A DNA stretch of 52,864 bases from Candidatus Hadersleviella danica (GTDB taxonomy: Bacteria; Chloroflexota; Anaerolineae; Promineifilales; Promineifilaceae): assembly GCA_016711405.1 (NCBI GenBank), contig JADJSZ010000046.1, forward strand, positions 1-52,864. The letters are read 5' to 3'. The notes beneath the pieces were generated by a model. It was not told the DNA's origin. It made no database searches and saw nothing but the letters and a program-made list of their open reading frames with translations. Both the position numbers and the translations under genes were made by a program. Shown in pieces: positions 39,322 through 49,776 of this stretch (position 1 is the stretch's first letter; the number at the start of each line of letters is the position of its first letter).

Positions 39322-40171
39322 ATGAAAAAGTTTGTTTTGCCTTTCCTGTTGTTGTGTATGGCGTTGTTGGCCGTCGCTTGTGGTGGCGAAAGCACGGCCG
39401 ATGACCTCTTGGGCGAAATCCAAGAGCGGGGAACCATTCGCGTCTCCACCGATGCCAACTACGAGCCACAATCCTTTTTGGATGACAGCGGCAAATTCGT
39501 CGGCTTCGACATTGATGTCGCCACCGAGATAGCCAAACGGTTGGGTGTGGAAGTGGAATTCATCACCCCCGATTGGGATTTGATTACGGCCGGCAACTGG
39601 GGCGGCCAATGGGATATGAGCGTTGGCTCCATGACAGTCACCACGGGGCGGCAAGAAGTGCTTGATTTTGCCAACCCACCCTATTATTACACCCCGCCCA
39701 GTTCGCCGCCTCGGCCGCGTCGGGCATCACCACCTCGACCAACTCAACGACCAAGCCATTTGTGGTAGCTCTCCACCACCTACAAGCTGGCTCAACGGCG
39801 ATTTAGACGCACTCGGTCTGCCCGATGCCAGCTACTACGCCACCGCCCCCACAGGCATCAGCATTGTGCCCCTGCAAAGCGACAATGAATGTGCCCAACA
39901 AATTCAGGCGGGGCGCACCGAGTTTTCCGTTTTCCTCACCTCGCAAACGGTGGTGGATGCGGCCATCCGCGAAGGCGTGCCCGTGGTGAAAGTTGGGTCA
40001 CCTGTCTATTCGGAGAATTTGGCCGCCGCTTTCGACAAAAATGCGCCCCTCAGCAACGCCACCCTCGTTGCCCGTGTCAACCAAATCATCACCGAAATGC
40101 ACAACGATGGCACGCTCAGCGAACTATCCCTCAAATGGTTCGGCGAAGATTTAACGCAAGCACCGAATTAG
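39322..40171 (+). CDS. amino-acid ABC transporter substrate-binding lipoprotein (frameshifts)
   Basis: The start at ATG 39322 has GAGGAG six bases upstream. Signal peptide and lipobox: FLLLCMALLAVAC. It has the SBP_bac_3 opening (LGEIQERGTIRVSTDANYEP, GFDIDVATEIAKRLGVEVEF) and ends ITEMHNDGTLSELSLKWFGED. The frame shifts more than once between 39690 and 39790, in the hinge region. Binds an amino acid or similar outside the membrane and delivers it to the permease downstream. A hairpin lies between the two genes. Ligand unknown. Confidence 0.87.
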
Positions 40172-40174
40172 TTA

Positions 40175-40248
40175 GTGCTGAGTTACGAGTGCTGAGTGCT
40201 GAGTAGAATACTGGCACTCAGCACTCAGCACTCAGCACTCAGCACTTT
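40175..40248. repeat. CAGCACT hairpin between binding-protein and permease genes
   Basis: The left arm is gtgctgagtta, cgagtgctgagtgctgagta. The right arm is five tandem copies of the cactcag word. It fills the 79-bp intercistronic space and ends three bases before the permease start, so it may separate expression of the two genes. Confidence 0.8.
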
Positions 40249-40250
40249 CT

Positions 40251-41087
40251 ATGGCTGAAACCCCTCCTCCCAAAAGCCAAGCGCAACTCCTTTTTGAGTT
40301 GCAACAGCGCAAAGCCCGACGCTTTAATTTGTGGGTCAATGTCTCGTGGCTCATCTTGCTGGGCACACTCTTCTTCCTCTTTAGCGGGATAGATTGGCGC
40401 ATTGGTGGCCTGCATATCACCACCATTCAGCTCGATTTCGGCTTCATGCGCCAGCAATTTCCCTTTATTTTAGGGGGAGTGGGGCTAACCATTTTGCTGG
40501 CCGCGCTCTCTATTTCGCTGGCGATGGTGTTGGCGTTGCTGGGGGCACTCGGCCGTCTCTCGCGCTTCCCCCCCGCCTACGCCCTCGCCACCTTCTACAT
40601 CTCCCTCATTCGGGAACCCTCCTGCTCCAAATCATCTTTTCTTTCTCGCCCTGCCCCAACTGGGCATTCGGCTGACAGGTTTGGCGGCTGGTGTCCTCGC
40701 TTTGGGGCTGAATTACAGCCTACATGACCGAAATTATGCGGGCGGGCATTCAATCGGTGGGGATTGGCCAGCGCGAAGCGGCCTTGGCCAATGGCACGAC
40801 CCAGCCCAAATTATGCGGCGCATCGTCTTGCCCCAAGCGTTGCGCCTCGTCGTGTCACCCATTGGCAATGAGTTCATCGCCATGCTCAAGGATACCTCGC
40901 TCATCTCGGTGACTGGGTTTTGTGTAGGAGATTTTGTGGCGGGCGCAGAAAGTCGGCCGTGCCAATTTTAAGAGCTTAGAGGCGTTGCTCATTGCCGCCA
41001 TTTTTATTGGTACATTACGATTCTTTTTCCACCATTCAAGCGCGGTTGGAGCGGTATCTGACGCGGGGGGAGCGGCGGAGTGAGTAG
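40251..41087 (+). CDS. amino-acid ABC transporter permease (frameshifts)
   Basis: A polar amino-acid permease of the HisM/GlnP type. N-terminus MAETPPPKSQAQLLFELQQRK is cytoplasmic, then TM helices (WLILLGTLFFLFSGI, LTILLAALSISLAMVLALLG). The conserved family region is FYISLIREP. The EAA loop is QREAALANGTTQPKIMRRIV and LPQALRLVVSP. The C-terminus is ARLERYLTRGERRSE, stop at 41085-41087. The frame changes near 40625, 40730 and 40920-41020. No ATP-binding gene follows; an IS element begins 58 bp later. Confidence 0.82.
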
Positions 41088-41144
41088 AGGGGGGGAGGGG
41101 GGAGGAGAGAAGAGAGAAGAGGGAAAAGAGAGAAAGAGTTAGTA

Positions 41145-41163
41145 ACTCGATAGTTGTGAATTT
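41145..41163 (+). repeat. left terminal inverted repeat of the IS
   Basis: Sequence actcgatagttgtgaattt, exact complement of 42791-42809. Confidence 0.85.
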
Positions 41164-41188
41164 CGAAAAGTTCGAAAAGAAGGTAGAG

Positions 41189-42731
41189 TCATGTGGAAAC
41201 ACCTTGCTTCGCAAAGAGTAAGCGAAAAACCTCATCGACAGATTCACCTGTATTAAGAAGCTCATGAACCATAAGGATGAGAGACTGAACCAGTGCTTGA
41301 CTTTGTTGACGACAAACTTCTCCAATGGTTTTGAGGGGAAGCACCAAGCCCTTTTGGTGTGACAGTTCAAGGCTATGCAAGTGTAAGAAAGAATAAGCCA
41401 CAAAGACCAGACACCAATGTTTTTGAAAGGCTTCGGCCGTTCGCATGCGATATTCATCCAACCCTAACTGACCTTTGCTGTCCTGATAAAAGGTTTCTAT
41501 CGGCCAACGCAGAAGATAGGTTTGAACAATGAGTTCAGCACTCCAATCCAAACGATTAGAGATCAAAATGACAAAATTGCCTTCGAGTTGTGGGTTATCA
41601 AAAGAAATAACGAGACGAACCTTCCCCAGCACGGGAATGGCCAGGTTCCGTGAAAAGCACCAATATGTTTTGTCTTTAACTTGAATTGGCCGAAATGCTG
41701 TTGAAGGAATAAGTGGGACTAGGTTCTGTTGACATTTAGCTGAATTGCAGATGAGATCCAGAGGTGAGCCAAAGGCGAGCCAACGGCTCAAAGCTCATTT
41801 TCTTGGTGTTCATTTTTACGTGACCTCTGGGCTTCAGTTTGTTTTAATTAAAATGTCAACACAACCTAGTTCTTCAACTTTGATGTGCGGACTAGGCAGA
41901 GAAATGACCTTGCCATCCTCATCTTTCAGAACAAAGCTGTTGACTTCCAAATTGCGATTCTTCTGGGAGGACGCTGATCCAACTTTTTCGGCTAACTCAA
42001 TAGCGGTACAAATTCTTGCGCCAGATACCACCCATCGAAAAGAACGACCTCAAAAGACAAGTTATGGTCAATCGCTTGCTCGAGTAATATCTTAGCTAAG
42101 GTGATTTTGGTTTTAAACTGCTCATGTGCGGCGGAACTCTTCATCAAGGAGTAACAGAGGAGCGACTTCTTTATGAAATTGTTGGCGCCCTTCTTGGCCC
42201 TTTGGAATCTGGCGGTCTGGAAGCAGTTTTGACAAACTCTTCCCAGCGCGTCTGTTCTTCATAGCGGCGATAGATTAAGAAATCAACGGGAAAGCGAATT
42301 TGGCCACACACATAATGGCTGGTCACTAAATTATGGCTCAAGGGGTAACGGTCTTCGGCATGATGGTAATGGCGGGCTACATATTCGAACAAATCACCTG
42401 CATGTTCACACAAGGTGTCGTCTATGATTAGGGCAGCCATGTCCCGTCGTCGGCGATATGTTTTAACAGCCTCCTTCATTTGCTGTACCCGTCGGTCATT
42501 AATCTGCTTTTGTTGCCATGGTGATTCTGAAAAGAAGCGACTGAGGTTGGTTTTATCCGCACTTTCCAAAAGGCAACGGGCTATGTTGGCCATGCTCTTG
42601 TTTTCTAACACCATCAAGCCTGTCAGGTAATTCCGAAAGTGGTTGAATTGACGGCAATCTTTGAAGCAAGACCGAAATTCGTCACCATATTTCAAAACGA
42701 TAGGTGTTGGTTGAACAATGGGCAACTGCAT
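41189..42731 (-). pseudogene. IS701-like DDE transposase, frameshifted
   Basis: Start ATG 42731 is preferred because GGGAGAG lies six bases upstream. The three catalytic acidic motifs are visible in separate frames: ALIIDDTLCEHAGDLF, then EVVLFDGWYLAQEF near 42035, then LLRWPIETFYQDSKGQLGLDEYRMRT. At least three shifts between 41790 and 42175 split it. The family resemblance is to the IS701/IS4 superfamily (DDE_5), but I cannot fix the subgroup. It may be a decayed copy, or the shifts may be sequencing errors as in the neighbours. Confidence 0.75.
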
Positions 42732-42790
42732 TTTGTTCTCTCCCTGAAGCAATTTTGGATCCTCTTTTACTTCAGATTTTCTATCCAACA

Positions 42791-42809
42791 AAATTCACAA
42801 CTATCGAGT
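42791..42809 (-). repeat. right terminal inverted repeat of the IS
   Basis: Sequence aaattcacaactatcgagt, complement of 41145-41163. The transposase start codon is 60 bases inside this end. Confidence 0.85.
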
Positions 42810-42920
42810 AATATCGTTTTAGCCACGCGATAACTCTATAATAGATAGTACTGTGGTCATCCCCACCAACGCAGTACCCCAATTGGAACCGTTTACACCC
42901 AGTGGAGTGGTTGTTGTTTT

Positions 42921-45900
42921 ATGAAACTGGATAAACAGGGTAGCAGTCGCCAAATCGGCCGACTTGCCGAGCGCATGGCCGCTTATATCCCCCAAACCCT
43001 CGTCAATCGCCTGCTACATGGGGAGGAATTAGAGCCGGGGCAAGCCCGACGCTTTAAAGCCGCCACCCTTTTCTGCGACATCTCAGGCTTTTCGCACATG
43101 GCCAATGAGTTGGCGGCCGATGGGCCGCGGGGAGCCGAGGAGCTAAACCGCGTCCTGCTAATGACCTTCACCGCCATGATTAACGCCATCCATAATGCAG
43201 GGGGCGTGGTCAGCCATTTTCATGGCGATGCGATGATGATTTACATCCCCGACGACGGCCAAGCGGCCGTACACGCCCTTGCCTGCGCCCAATTCATGCA
43301 AAATTTGCTCCAGCAAGGGTACAACCAAGCCCTCATCACCCGTTCCAATAACCAGCCGGCCGTGTTCAACCTCTCCATGCGCGTCGGCGTGGGGTATGGC
43401 GAATGTTTGGAGGTGGTCGTGGGCGACTTGGCCAAGGGACTCGAATGTGTGGTGGCGGGTTCGGCCATAGATGATGCGGTGGAGGCGGAAAAACGGGCCC
43501 AAGCGGGGCAAGTAATGGCCAGCCAGCGCGTGTTGGCCAAAGCCAACATCCCCACGCGGGAGCCATTTGGGTTGGTGACAGAGGTGTTGCCCGTTCCCTA
43601 CAGTCAGCAAAGCCTCCATTGGGATGCCTATGCGGCCGAGCAATTGTGGCGCGTGGCCGAAATCGCGGCCGCATTTGTGCCCCGCGCCCTGCACGACCGC
43701 ATCATGACCGACAACTCCTATTTTGTGGCCGAGCATCGCCCCGTGACCAGCTTGTTTGTGCGCTTTGAGGGGATTAACTACGGCCGTGCCGATGCCCACG
43801 ACCTGCTCCAACAATACTATGTGTGGGCGTGTCAACTCGTCGCCCGCTATGGGGGGGAAAACAGCCGCGTCAACCGGATCCTCACAGGCGATAAGGGGAG
43901 CATGTTGCACATTATCTTTGGCGCACCCGTCGCCCCCGAAGCACCGGGGCAAGCATTGCGCTGTGCGCTCGCCCTCCAGCGCGAAAAGCCCAGTTTTATT
44001 ACCAGCCAGCAAATCGGGGTCACAACGGGGCAAGCGTTCGCCTGTGCCGTTGGCTCCCAAACCCGGCGCGAATACACCGTGGTGGGCGAAATCATCAACC
44101 TCTCCTCCCGCCTAACCGATTTGTGCGCCCCCAACCAAGTCCTCACCGATGGGGAGACAGCGCACAAAGCGCAAGAGCAAATCGTGTTTACCTCGCATGG
44201 CGCGGCCAAGGTGAAGGGGTTTGCCCAACCCGTGGCTCTGTTTGAGGCCACGGCCGTGCGCCACTCCATTGACCAGCTCCGCTTGCGCTTTGATACGACC
44301 CAACGGCCGTTGACATGGCGCAAAACAGAGCAGGAACAGCTTCACGACCTCGTGCAGAAAGGGTTGGGGGGGCACGGAGTGGCCGTGGCCATCTATGGCC
44401 TCACCAGTGCCGAACCGACCCGCTTTGTCGGCCCAGCCATCTACGAATGGCTCGATAAAGGGGGGCATGTCTTTTTGGGTTTGGGGCAACACCACCTACG
44501 CGAAATTCCGTTTAGCCCGTGGCTCCCTATTTGGCGCGATTTTTTTGGCTTGCAACCTGAGCAAACTGTCTGGCAACAGCAACAACACATCGAGCGCAAA
44601 TTGCGTGAGTTGGGCATGGATGCGCCTGATTGGCGGCCGTGGGGGCGGTTGCTGGGGCTAGAGGTGGTGGGGGAAGAGGTGGTATCGGCCGTGGAGACGC
44701 GCATCCAACAAGCGGCGGCACTGATGCAATACGGCTTCACCCGTTTGGCCGCCCGCCACCCCATTCTCATCGTCCTCGAAAACATCCATTGGGCCGACCA
44801 AGAAAGTTTGAGCCTCCTGCGCCTTGTCGTGGAAGGGTGGCGCAACCACCCCATTGTCATCTTGCTGACCTTTGCCGCAGGGAGCCAGCTCGCCCTCGAC
44901 CAATTGCCACCCGCCACAGTGACGATTCCCCTTGCCGAATTGCCCGTGCCCGAAGGGGTGGCCTTGGTGCAAGGATTGGTGCGAGGGCTGGAAATCCCCC
45001 CTGTGCTGTTGCGGCATCTCGGCTTGCACAATCCCGCCGGGCTAGTAAACCCCCTCTTTTTGGAGGAGAGCATCCACATGATGCTGGAAAAGGGGTGGTG
45101 CAACTGAATGGGTATTTGGTGGTGGATGAAGAGGCATTGGTGGGGCTAAAAATCCCCGAAAGCGTGCAAAGTTTGCTTCTCTCACGGCTGGATCGCATTT
45201 CGGCCGAGGCGCGGACGTTGCTACAGGCTTCGGCCGTTATCGGCCGCGAGTTTGATAGGCAAACGTTGCAATATGCCCTGATGGGCTTGCCCGTGCGCAA
45301 CATGGCGGCGGCACTCGAAGAACTCATAACCGCCCGCCTGATTCGCCAAGTGGTGAAGGAGCCACCGACCTATATTTTCCAAGATGAGGCGATTCAGGAG
45401 GTGGTTTACGAGAGCATACCCTATGCCCGGCGGCAACGGTGGCACGCCAGTGTGGCGGATTGGCTGGTGGCCACCCACGGCCGCCACGCCAAAGCGACCT
45501 ATCCGCTCATTGCCTACCACTACGGCCGAACCGATTTGCACGAGCGGGGGTTGGAATTTGCGCTCGGCGCGGCCGATGAGGCGTTTGCCCAACAGTCGGC
45601 GCAATCTGCCCTTGAACTGTATGGGCAGGCGGAGATGCACTTGGCCGCTTTGCCCAATTCGGCCGCTTTGTGGGTCACGGCCGTGCATATTTGGCTAAGG
45701 CGGGGGGAGTTACTGCGCCAAGCGGGCAAATTCGAGTTGGCCATTAACGATGCCCGCCAAGCGGCACGACTGGCGCGGGAACAACGCGACGCTTTACGTG
45801 CCGCGTTGAGCTATAACTTGCTGGCGCGTCTGCTGGTCCACACGGCCGCTTGCTCCGAGGCATTGGAGCTAACGGGTCTCATCACCCACGGTTTGGCCAA

Positions 45901-46569
45901 CCACATTCCACTCAGCGAAGTGGGCCATGCGCTGGTGACGCAAGGGGAGGCGCAGAGCTATTTGGGGCAATTTGTCCCTGCACGGGCCAGTTTCGGCCGT
46001 GCGCTCGATTTATTTACCCAAGCCGAAGACCATAGCGGGCTAATTCGCACGCATATCGTCTTTGGCTATGAATATGCCAGCATGTTGGGGGATTGGGTGG
46101 AGGCGCGTCGCCACTTAGAAAATGCCCAGCGGTTGCTGTCGCACACCTCGTTTAAGGATGCGTTGGAGGTGATGCGGCTGTGGTTGGGGTTGGCGCAACT
46201 CGAGTTGCGGCGCGGTTCTCGGCCGCAGGCGGAGGCGCATTTGGCCACGGCCGCCCATCTCCTCCAAGGTGGATCTATCAATTGGTGGCGGCCGACTTTG
46301 CTTTACTACCAAGCCATCTATAAGCTAGGTGTACCTGAGGTGGATGGGCGCGGCGGCTGTTGGAAGAGGGGCAAGCGGCCGTGCAAGAAGGGGGCAATCC
46401 CGATTATCTGCCGCTCATTTTGCTCGATTTGGCGCATTTGGCGCCGCATGTGGTGGAGGAGCATCGCTACCTGACCCGGTGTGCCCATGCGGCCGAGAAA
46501 CGCGCCCGCTATCTGGATAGGCTCCATTGTTTGCAGGTTTGCGAGGCGTTAATTCGGCCGTCGGAATAG
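42921..46569 (+). CDS. soluble-adenylyl-cyclase-like protein: tandem cyclase domains, degenerate ATPase, TPR region (two frameshifts)
   Basis: Layout resembles mammalian ADCY10. Cyclase domain 1 (residues about 40-200) has both metal Asp (D53 in LFCDISGFSH, D103 in SHFHGDAMMIYI). Cyclase domain 2 (about 270-450) lacks the first Asp (SLFVRFEGINYGR) but carries the Lys of TGDKGSMLHIIFGAP and the Asn/Arg of EYTVVGEIINLSSRL (N393, R397). The two halves therefore complement each other to make one active site. The following STAND-type ATPase has no Walker A (AVAIYGLTSAEPTRF) and an altered Walker B (LIVLENIHWADQES). A winged-helix/TPR part follows (IPESVQSLLLSRLDRIS; helical repeats). Shifts are near 45105 and 46355. 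Joined length is about 1216 residues. Confidence 0.85.
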
Positions 46570-47239
46570 ATTCAAGATAGAGTGTAGAGATAGAGATAGA
46601 GGGTCTCTTAGCCGGCAAAACAACCATATTTCTCTCTATCTCTATCTCCCATCTCTATCTAATTAATTACAAATTGCCTGAATTTCCTCAAATACTTGCC
46701 AAAAGGGGGTATAAATAGACATAATACAGGTATGTTGTTTGGCATTTGGCCATATGGTGGCGTTTACATCCCCGAAATTCATGGGTTTTTATAACGGACT
46801 CGGCCGTGTTTTATCCGCTGTATGCGGCCGTTTAATCATTGTAAACAGAGATATTTAGAAGCTGAATTTTAATTAGTAAATAGAGAAATCCAGCTTTGAC
46901 AGTCCAGAAACATGACCGCCGATCATGCGTGTAGACTATCTCGCCAGTGAAAAGGGGGAAAAGGGAGCCAACCCAGCCAATTCCATGCTCAACAGCATAC
47001 TTTTGTACCGGCATGGCCAGTCTGTTCATCACCTGTTGGTGTTGTACTTATAGTGGTTATAAACTGATAGTTAATATGGGTACATAAGTCTATTGGTGTA
47101 GAGGTGTATTAAAATATACCAGTACACCCATAAACGAATAAACCAAATACCAGTTTATGATTGTGAAAAGTATCTTTTGCCAACTGTTTTTAGATGGCGT
47201 GATGGCCAAATTTAATAAGGAAAGGGTTTAATTTCGCGT
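46570..47239. other. AT-rich gap with two repeat hairpins
   Basis: A CTCTAT hairpin (46570-46660, arms agatagagatagaggg and ctctctatctctatctccc) terminates the cyclase gene region. 46661-47080 is AT-rich with no convincing gene. 47085-47155 holds a TATTGGTG/ACACCCATA repeat related to 8625-8705. A short minus-strand open frame at 46832-47032 has no family match I know and no ribosome site, so I do not call it. Confidence 0.55.
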
Positions 47240-49682
47240 ATGAGCGAACGAGATAAACAAGTTGATGTCGCTGTTTTCTTTGACTACGAGAATATCGTTT
47301 TCTCTGTCAGAAACAATTTTAACGTCAATGCCAATTTTGAAGATTTGATGGATAAGTGCAAAGAGTTCGGCCGCGTTGTCGTGGCCCATGCTTTTGCCGA
47401 TTGGAACCGCCAAAGTGCGGCCATGATTCCAGCCCTCATCTCGAATGGCTTTGACCCCGTCTATGTCCCCAGTTTCCAAATGGGAACCGATGGTCAACAA
47501 TCTGTCCGCAAAAATGCGGTAGACATGTATATGGCCATTGATGCAATGGATGTGCTCCACAATCGGCGGAATGTGGATACTTTCATTCTTCTCACAGGCG
47601 ATAGCGATTTTCTGCCTTTGGTGAATGCCATTCGGCGGGCAGGCAATCGCGTTATTGCCATTGGGGTAGATGGTTCTAGTTCCTCCCATTTAGGGCAATC
47701 GGTAGATGAATTTATCTTCTACAGCCAAGTATCGCCTTTGCCCAACATGCAACCGCAAAAGCGGATTAAAGAGCCATATGAAGCTCTGGCAGAAGCGATT
47801 CGGCAGTTGCAAACAGAAGGGCGCTCCAGTGTTTTGCCCAATGTCAAGATGATGATGGCGGAACTGATGGGTGGCTTTGACGAGCGCAAACACACTGATA
47901 GCAAAGGGCGCCGCTTCCAGAAGTTCAAGGATTTTGTGCAAGAGGCGGAACGACGCGGGATTGCGCGTTTGGTCACCACAGGTACTGTCAATGAGGTCTT
48001 CCTTGCGGATGATTACCACAGTGAGGCGTACCTGAAGAGCAGAGCCGCTTCTGTATCCAAGATGAATCCTGTGGGGCAAGCGGCCGTGGCCGGCAAGCCC
48101 AAGCTCACCTTGGCCGAAGAAGTTGCCCCCGAAAAAGCAGAGCCACAAAAACCTGCTGACGAAAAAGAGAAAGAAAAGCCAGTGGCCACGGCCGTTTCCT
48201 CCTCTACCCGCACCCAACCCAGCCTCACCGATTCCTTTGCCCTCTTAGCCCAAGCGGCACGCAAAGCCATTGCCGAGGAAAAATCGAACAAGGTCACGTC
48301 CATCAAAAGCATTATGCTCGAGATTGACCCCTATTTCGATGAAAAGGGAATTGAGGTAGACGGCGAAAAGAAGTTCACCCGCTTTAGTGAGTTTATTGAA
48401 GCGGCCTTGCAGGCCAACTACATCAAGATTACAGGACGTGGCCAAGCCAAAAATGTCGAACCCGGCTCTGCCGCTCCTCCTGCCAGCCCAGCCACCCCTG
48501 TCGTGGCTCCTGAAGCAGAAAGCGAAGCACCTGTGGTTGTTGAAGAAGTGGCGGCCGTGGTGGTAGCGGAAACGAAACCTGTGCTACAGGTGGTGGAAAC
48601 AACTGCCCCTGAAATTGCCACCCTTGATTTGAACGGCATGGAAAAAACGAGCGAGTTTGACAGCCGTCAACTCGTCGTAGACAGCTTGCGCCAGTTCAAC
48701 ACCTATCCTGCGCCCCTTCCTGAAGATTGAGGCTTTTTGCCGCCAAATTCGCAACGAACGGCGCATTTTCCTCTCTTCGCCCAAGGTGCGCGAGTTGCTG
48801 ACCGAGGCCACACGCGGCGCAGGGTTGCTCAAGCGCATTTCCCCGCCCGGTGTTTCGCCTGCCCAATACGAATTCAATGATGATTCTGTGTTGGTGGCCG
48901 CCTTCTTAGGCATTCCCAGCGAAGCCCCAGCCCCGAGCGAAGCGAAACCAGCCACGCCCCAAACTGAACAACCAGTTCGTGCCACGGCCGAACCTGTAAC
49001 CGACGAATCTGCCCCGAAACGGCGCGGCCGTCCGAAGGGTAGCACCAACAAATCGGCAAACACCTCTTCGGCTCCCGAATCAGCGGTTGAGGAGACTCCT
49101 GTGGCGGCTATCATCGCGGCGCAACCTGAGGCGGAAGCGGCCGAAGGCCCCAAGAAGCGCGGCCGTAAGCCCAAGGCGGAACAAGCCCCCGCTCCCCCCG
49201 CCGAGCCAAAGAAACGGGGCCGCAAGCCCAAGTCGAATGACGACGGCGATGACGACAAGAAGGACAAAGGAAAAGACGGCCGCAAGTCTAAGTCTGAGCA
49301 AGCCGATGGCAAAAAAGGCAAAGGCAAAGGCAAAGATAAAGACGGCCGCAAACAAAAGGGCGAACAACCCCAAGGCAAGTCCGAGCGCGGCGCGAAGAAA
49401 GCGGCCCTAACCAGCACCACCTCGCCCGAAGTTTTGGCGGAGGCTTTTGGAATGCTGAAAACGGCCGTGGCCGAGGCGCACGCCGAAGGCAAGCCCAGCC
49501 GGCTGACCGCCATCAAGGCGCGTTTGCGCCGCATGGACGAGTCGTTTGACGAATCCAAAATGACCAATGCGGCGGGTGAACCATTTGCGCGGTTCACAGA
49601 TTTTGCCCAAGCGGCCGCGGCCGAAGGCTTGGTCACTGTTGTTGGCTCTGGTGTAGCCACCGAATTGCACCCTGTTGGTTAG
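47240..49682 (+). CDS. NYN-domain ribonuclease with LOTUS/OST-HTH-like domains and AT-hook-like linkers (one frameshift)
   Basis: An RNA-cleaving protein by inference. The N-terminal NYN (PIN-like) domain (residues 1-155) has its acidic set: VAVFFDYENIVFS, VDMYMAIDAMD and FILLTGDSDFLPLV. Two LOTUS/OST-HTH-like domains follow (EALAEAIRQLQTEGRSSVLP...RFQKFKDFVQEAERRG; LLAQAARKAIAEEK...RFSEFIEAALQANY). After a shift near 48727 comes a helical region (EAFCRQIRNERRIFL). Then a long basic linker carries PKRRGRPKGS, KKRGRKPK twice and DGRKSKSE, and a final LOTUS-like domain (LKTAVAEAHAEGKPSRLTAI...). Joined length about 814 residues. The build is like eukaryotic MARF1/limkain, but bacterial LabA-type NYN-LOTUS proteins are also known. 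Confidence 0.82.
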
Positions 49683-49699
49683 TGCCTGCACAACCAGTC

Positions 49700-49758
49700 A
49701 AAAGTAAAAAGTGAGAAGTGGGCGGTCGAGGCCGTTTCACTTCTCACTTTTTACTTTT
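49700..49758. repeat. perfect 21-bp AAAGTGA hairpin
   Basis: The left arm aaaagtaaaaagtgagaagt plus g (49700-49720) and its exact complement (49738-49758) enclose a 17-base loop containing gaggccg. It lies between the NYN gene and the PH-like membrane protein; a terminator or attenuator is possible. Confidence 0.85.
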
Positions 49759-49776
49759 CACCTATTTTTATTTCCT

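Larger units (their letters stand above)
41145..42809. mobile_element. insertion sequence, IS701-like, 1665 bp with 19-bp perfect inverted ends
   Basis: Perfect 19-bp terminal inverted repeats (actcgatagttgtgaattt at 41145-41163, complement at 42791-42809) enclose one minus-strand DDE transposase. No target duplication is convincing by eye. CGGCCG is present once in 1.67 kb, against about one per 140 bp in host genes, consistent with foreign origin. It sits where the ATPase gene of the amino-acid ABC operon would be expected. Confidence 0.85.

Noticed and set aside
41141..42815. Target-site duplication flanking the IS
   Set aside because: The flanks (agta before, aata after) do not match convincingly, so no duplication is claimed.
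46832..47032. A 66-codon open frame on the minus strand in the cyclase-NYN gap
   Set aside because: No ribosome site, no family resemblance and AT-rich low-information context; not supportable as a gene.
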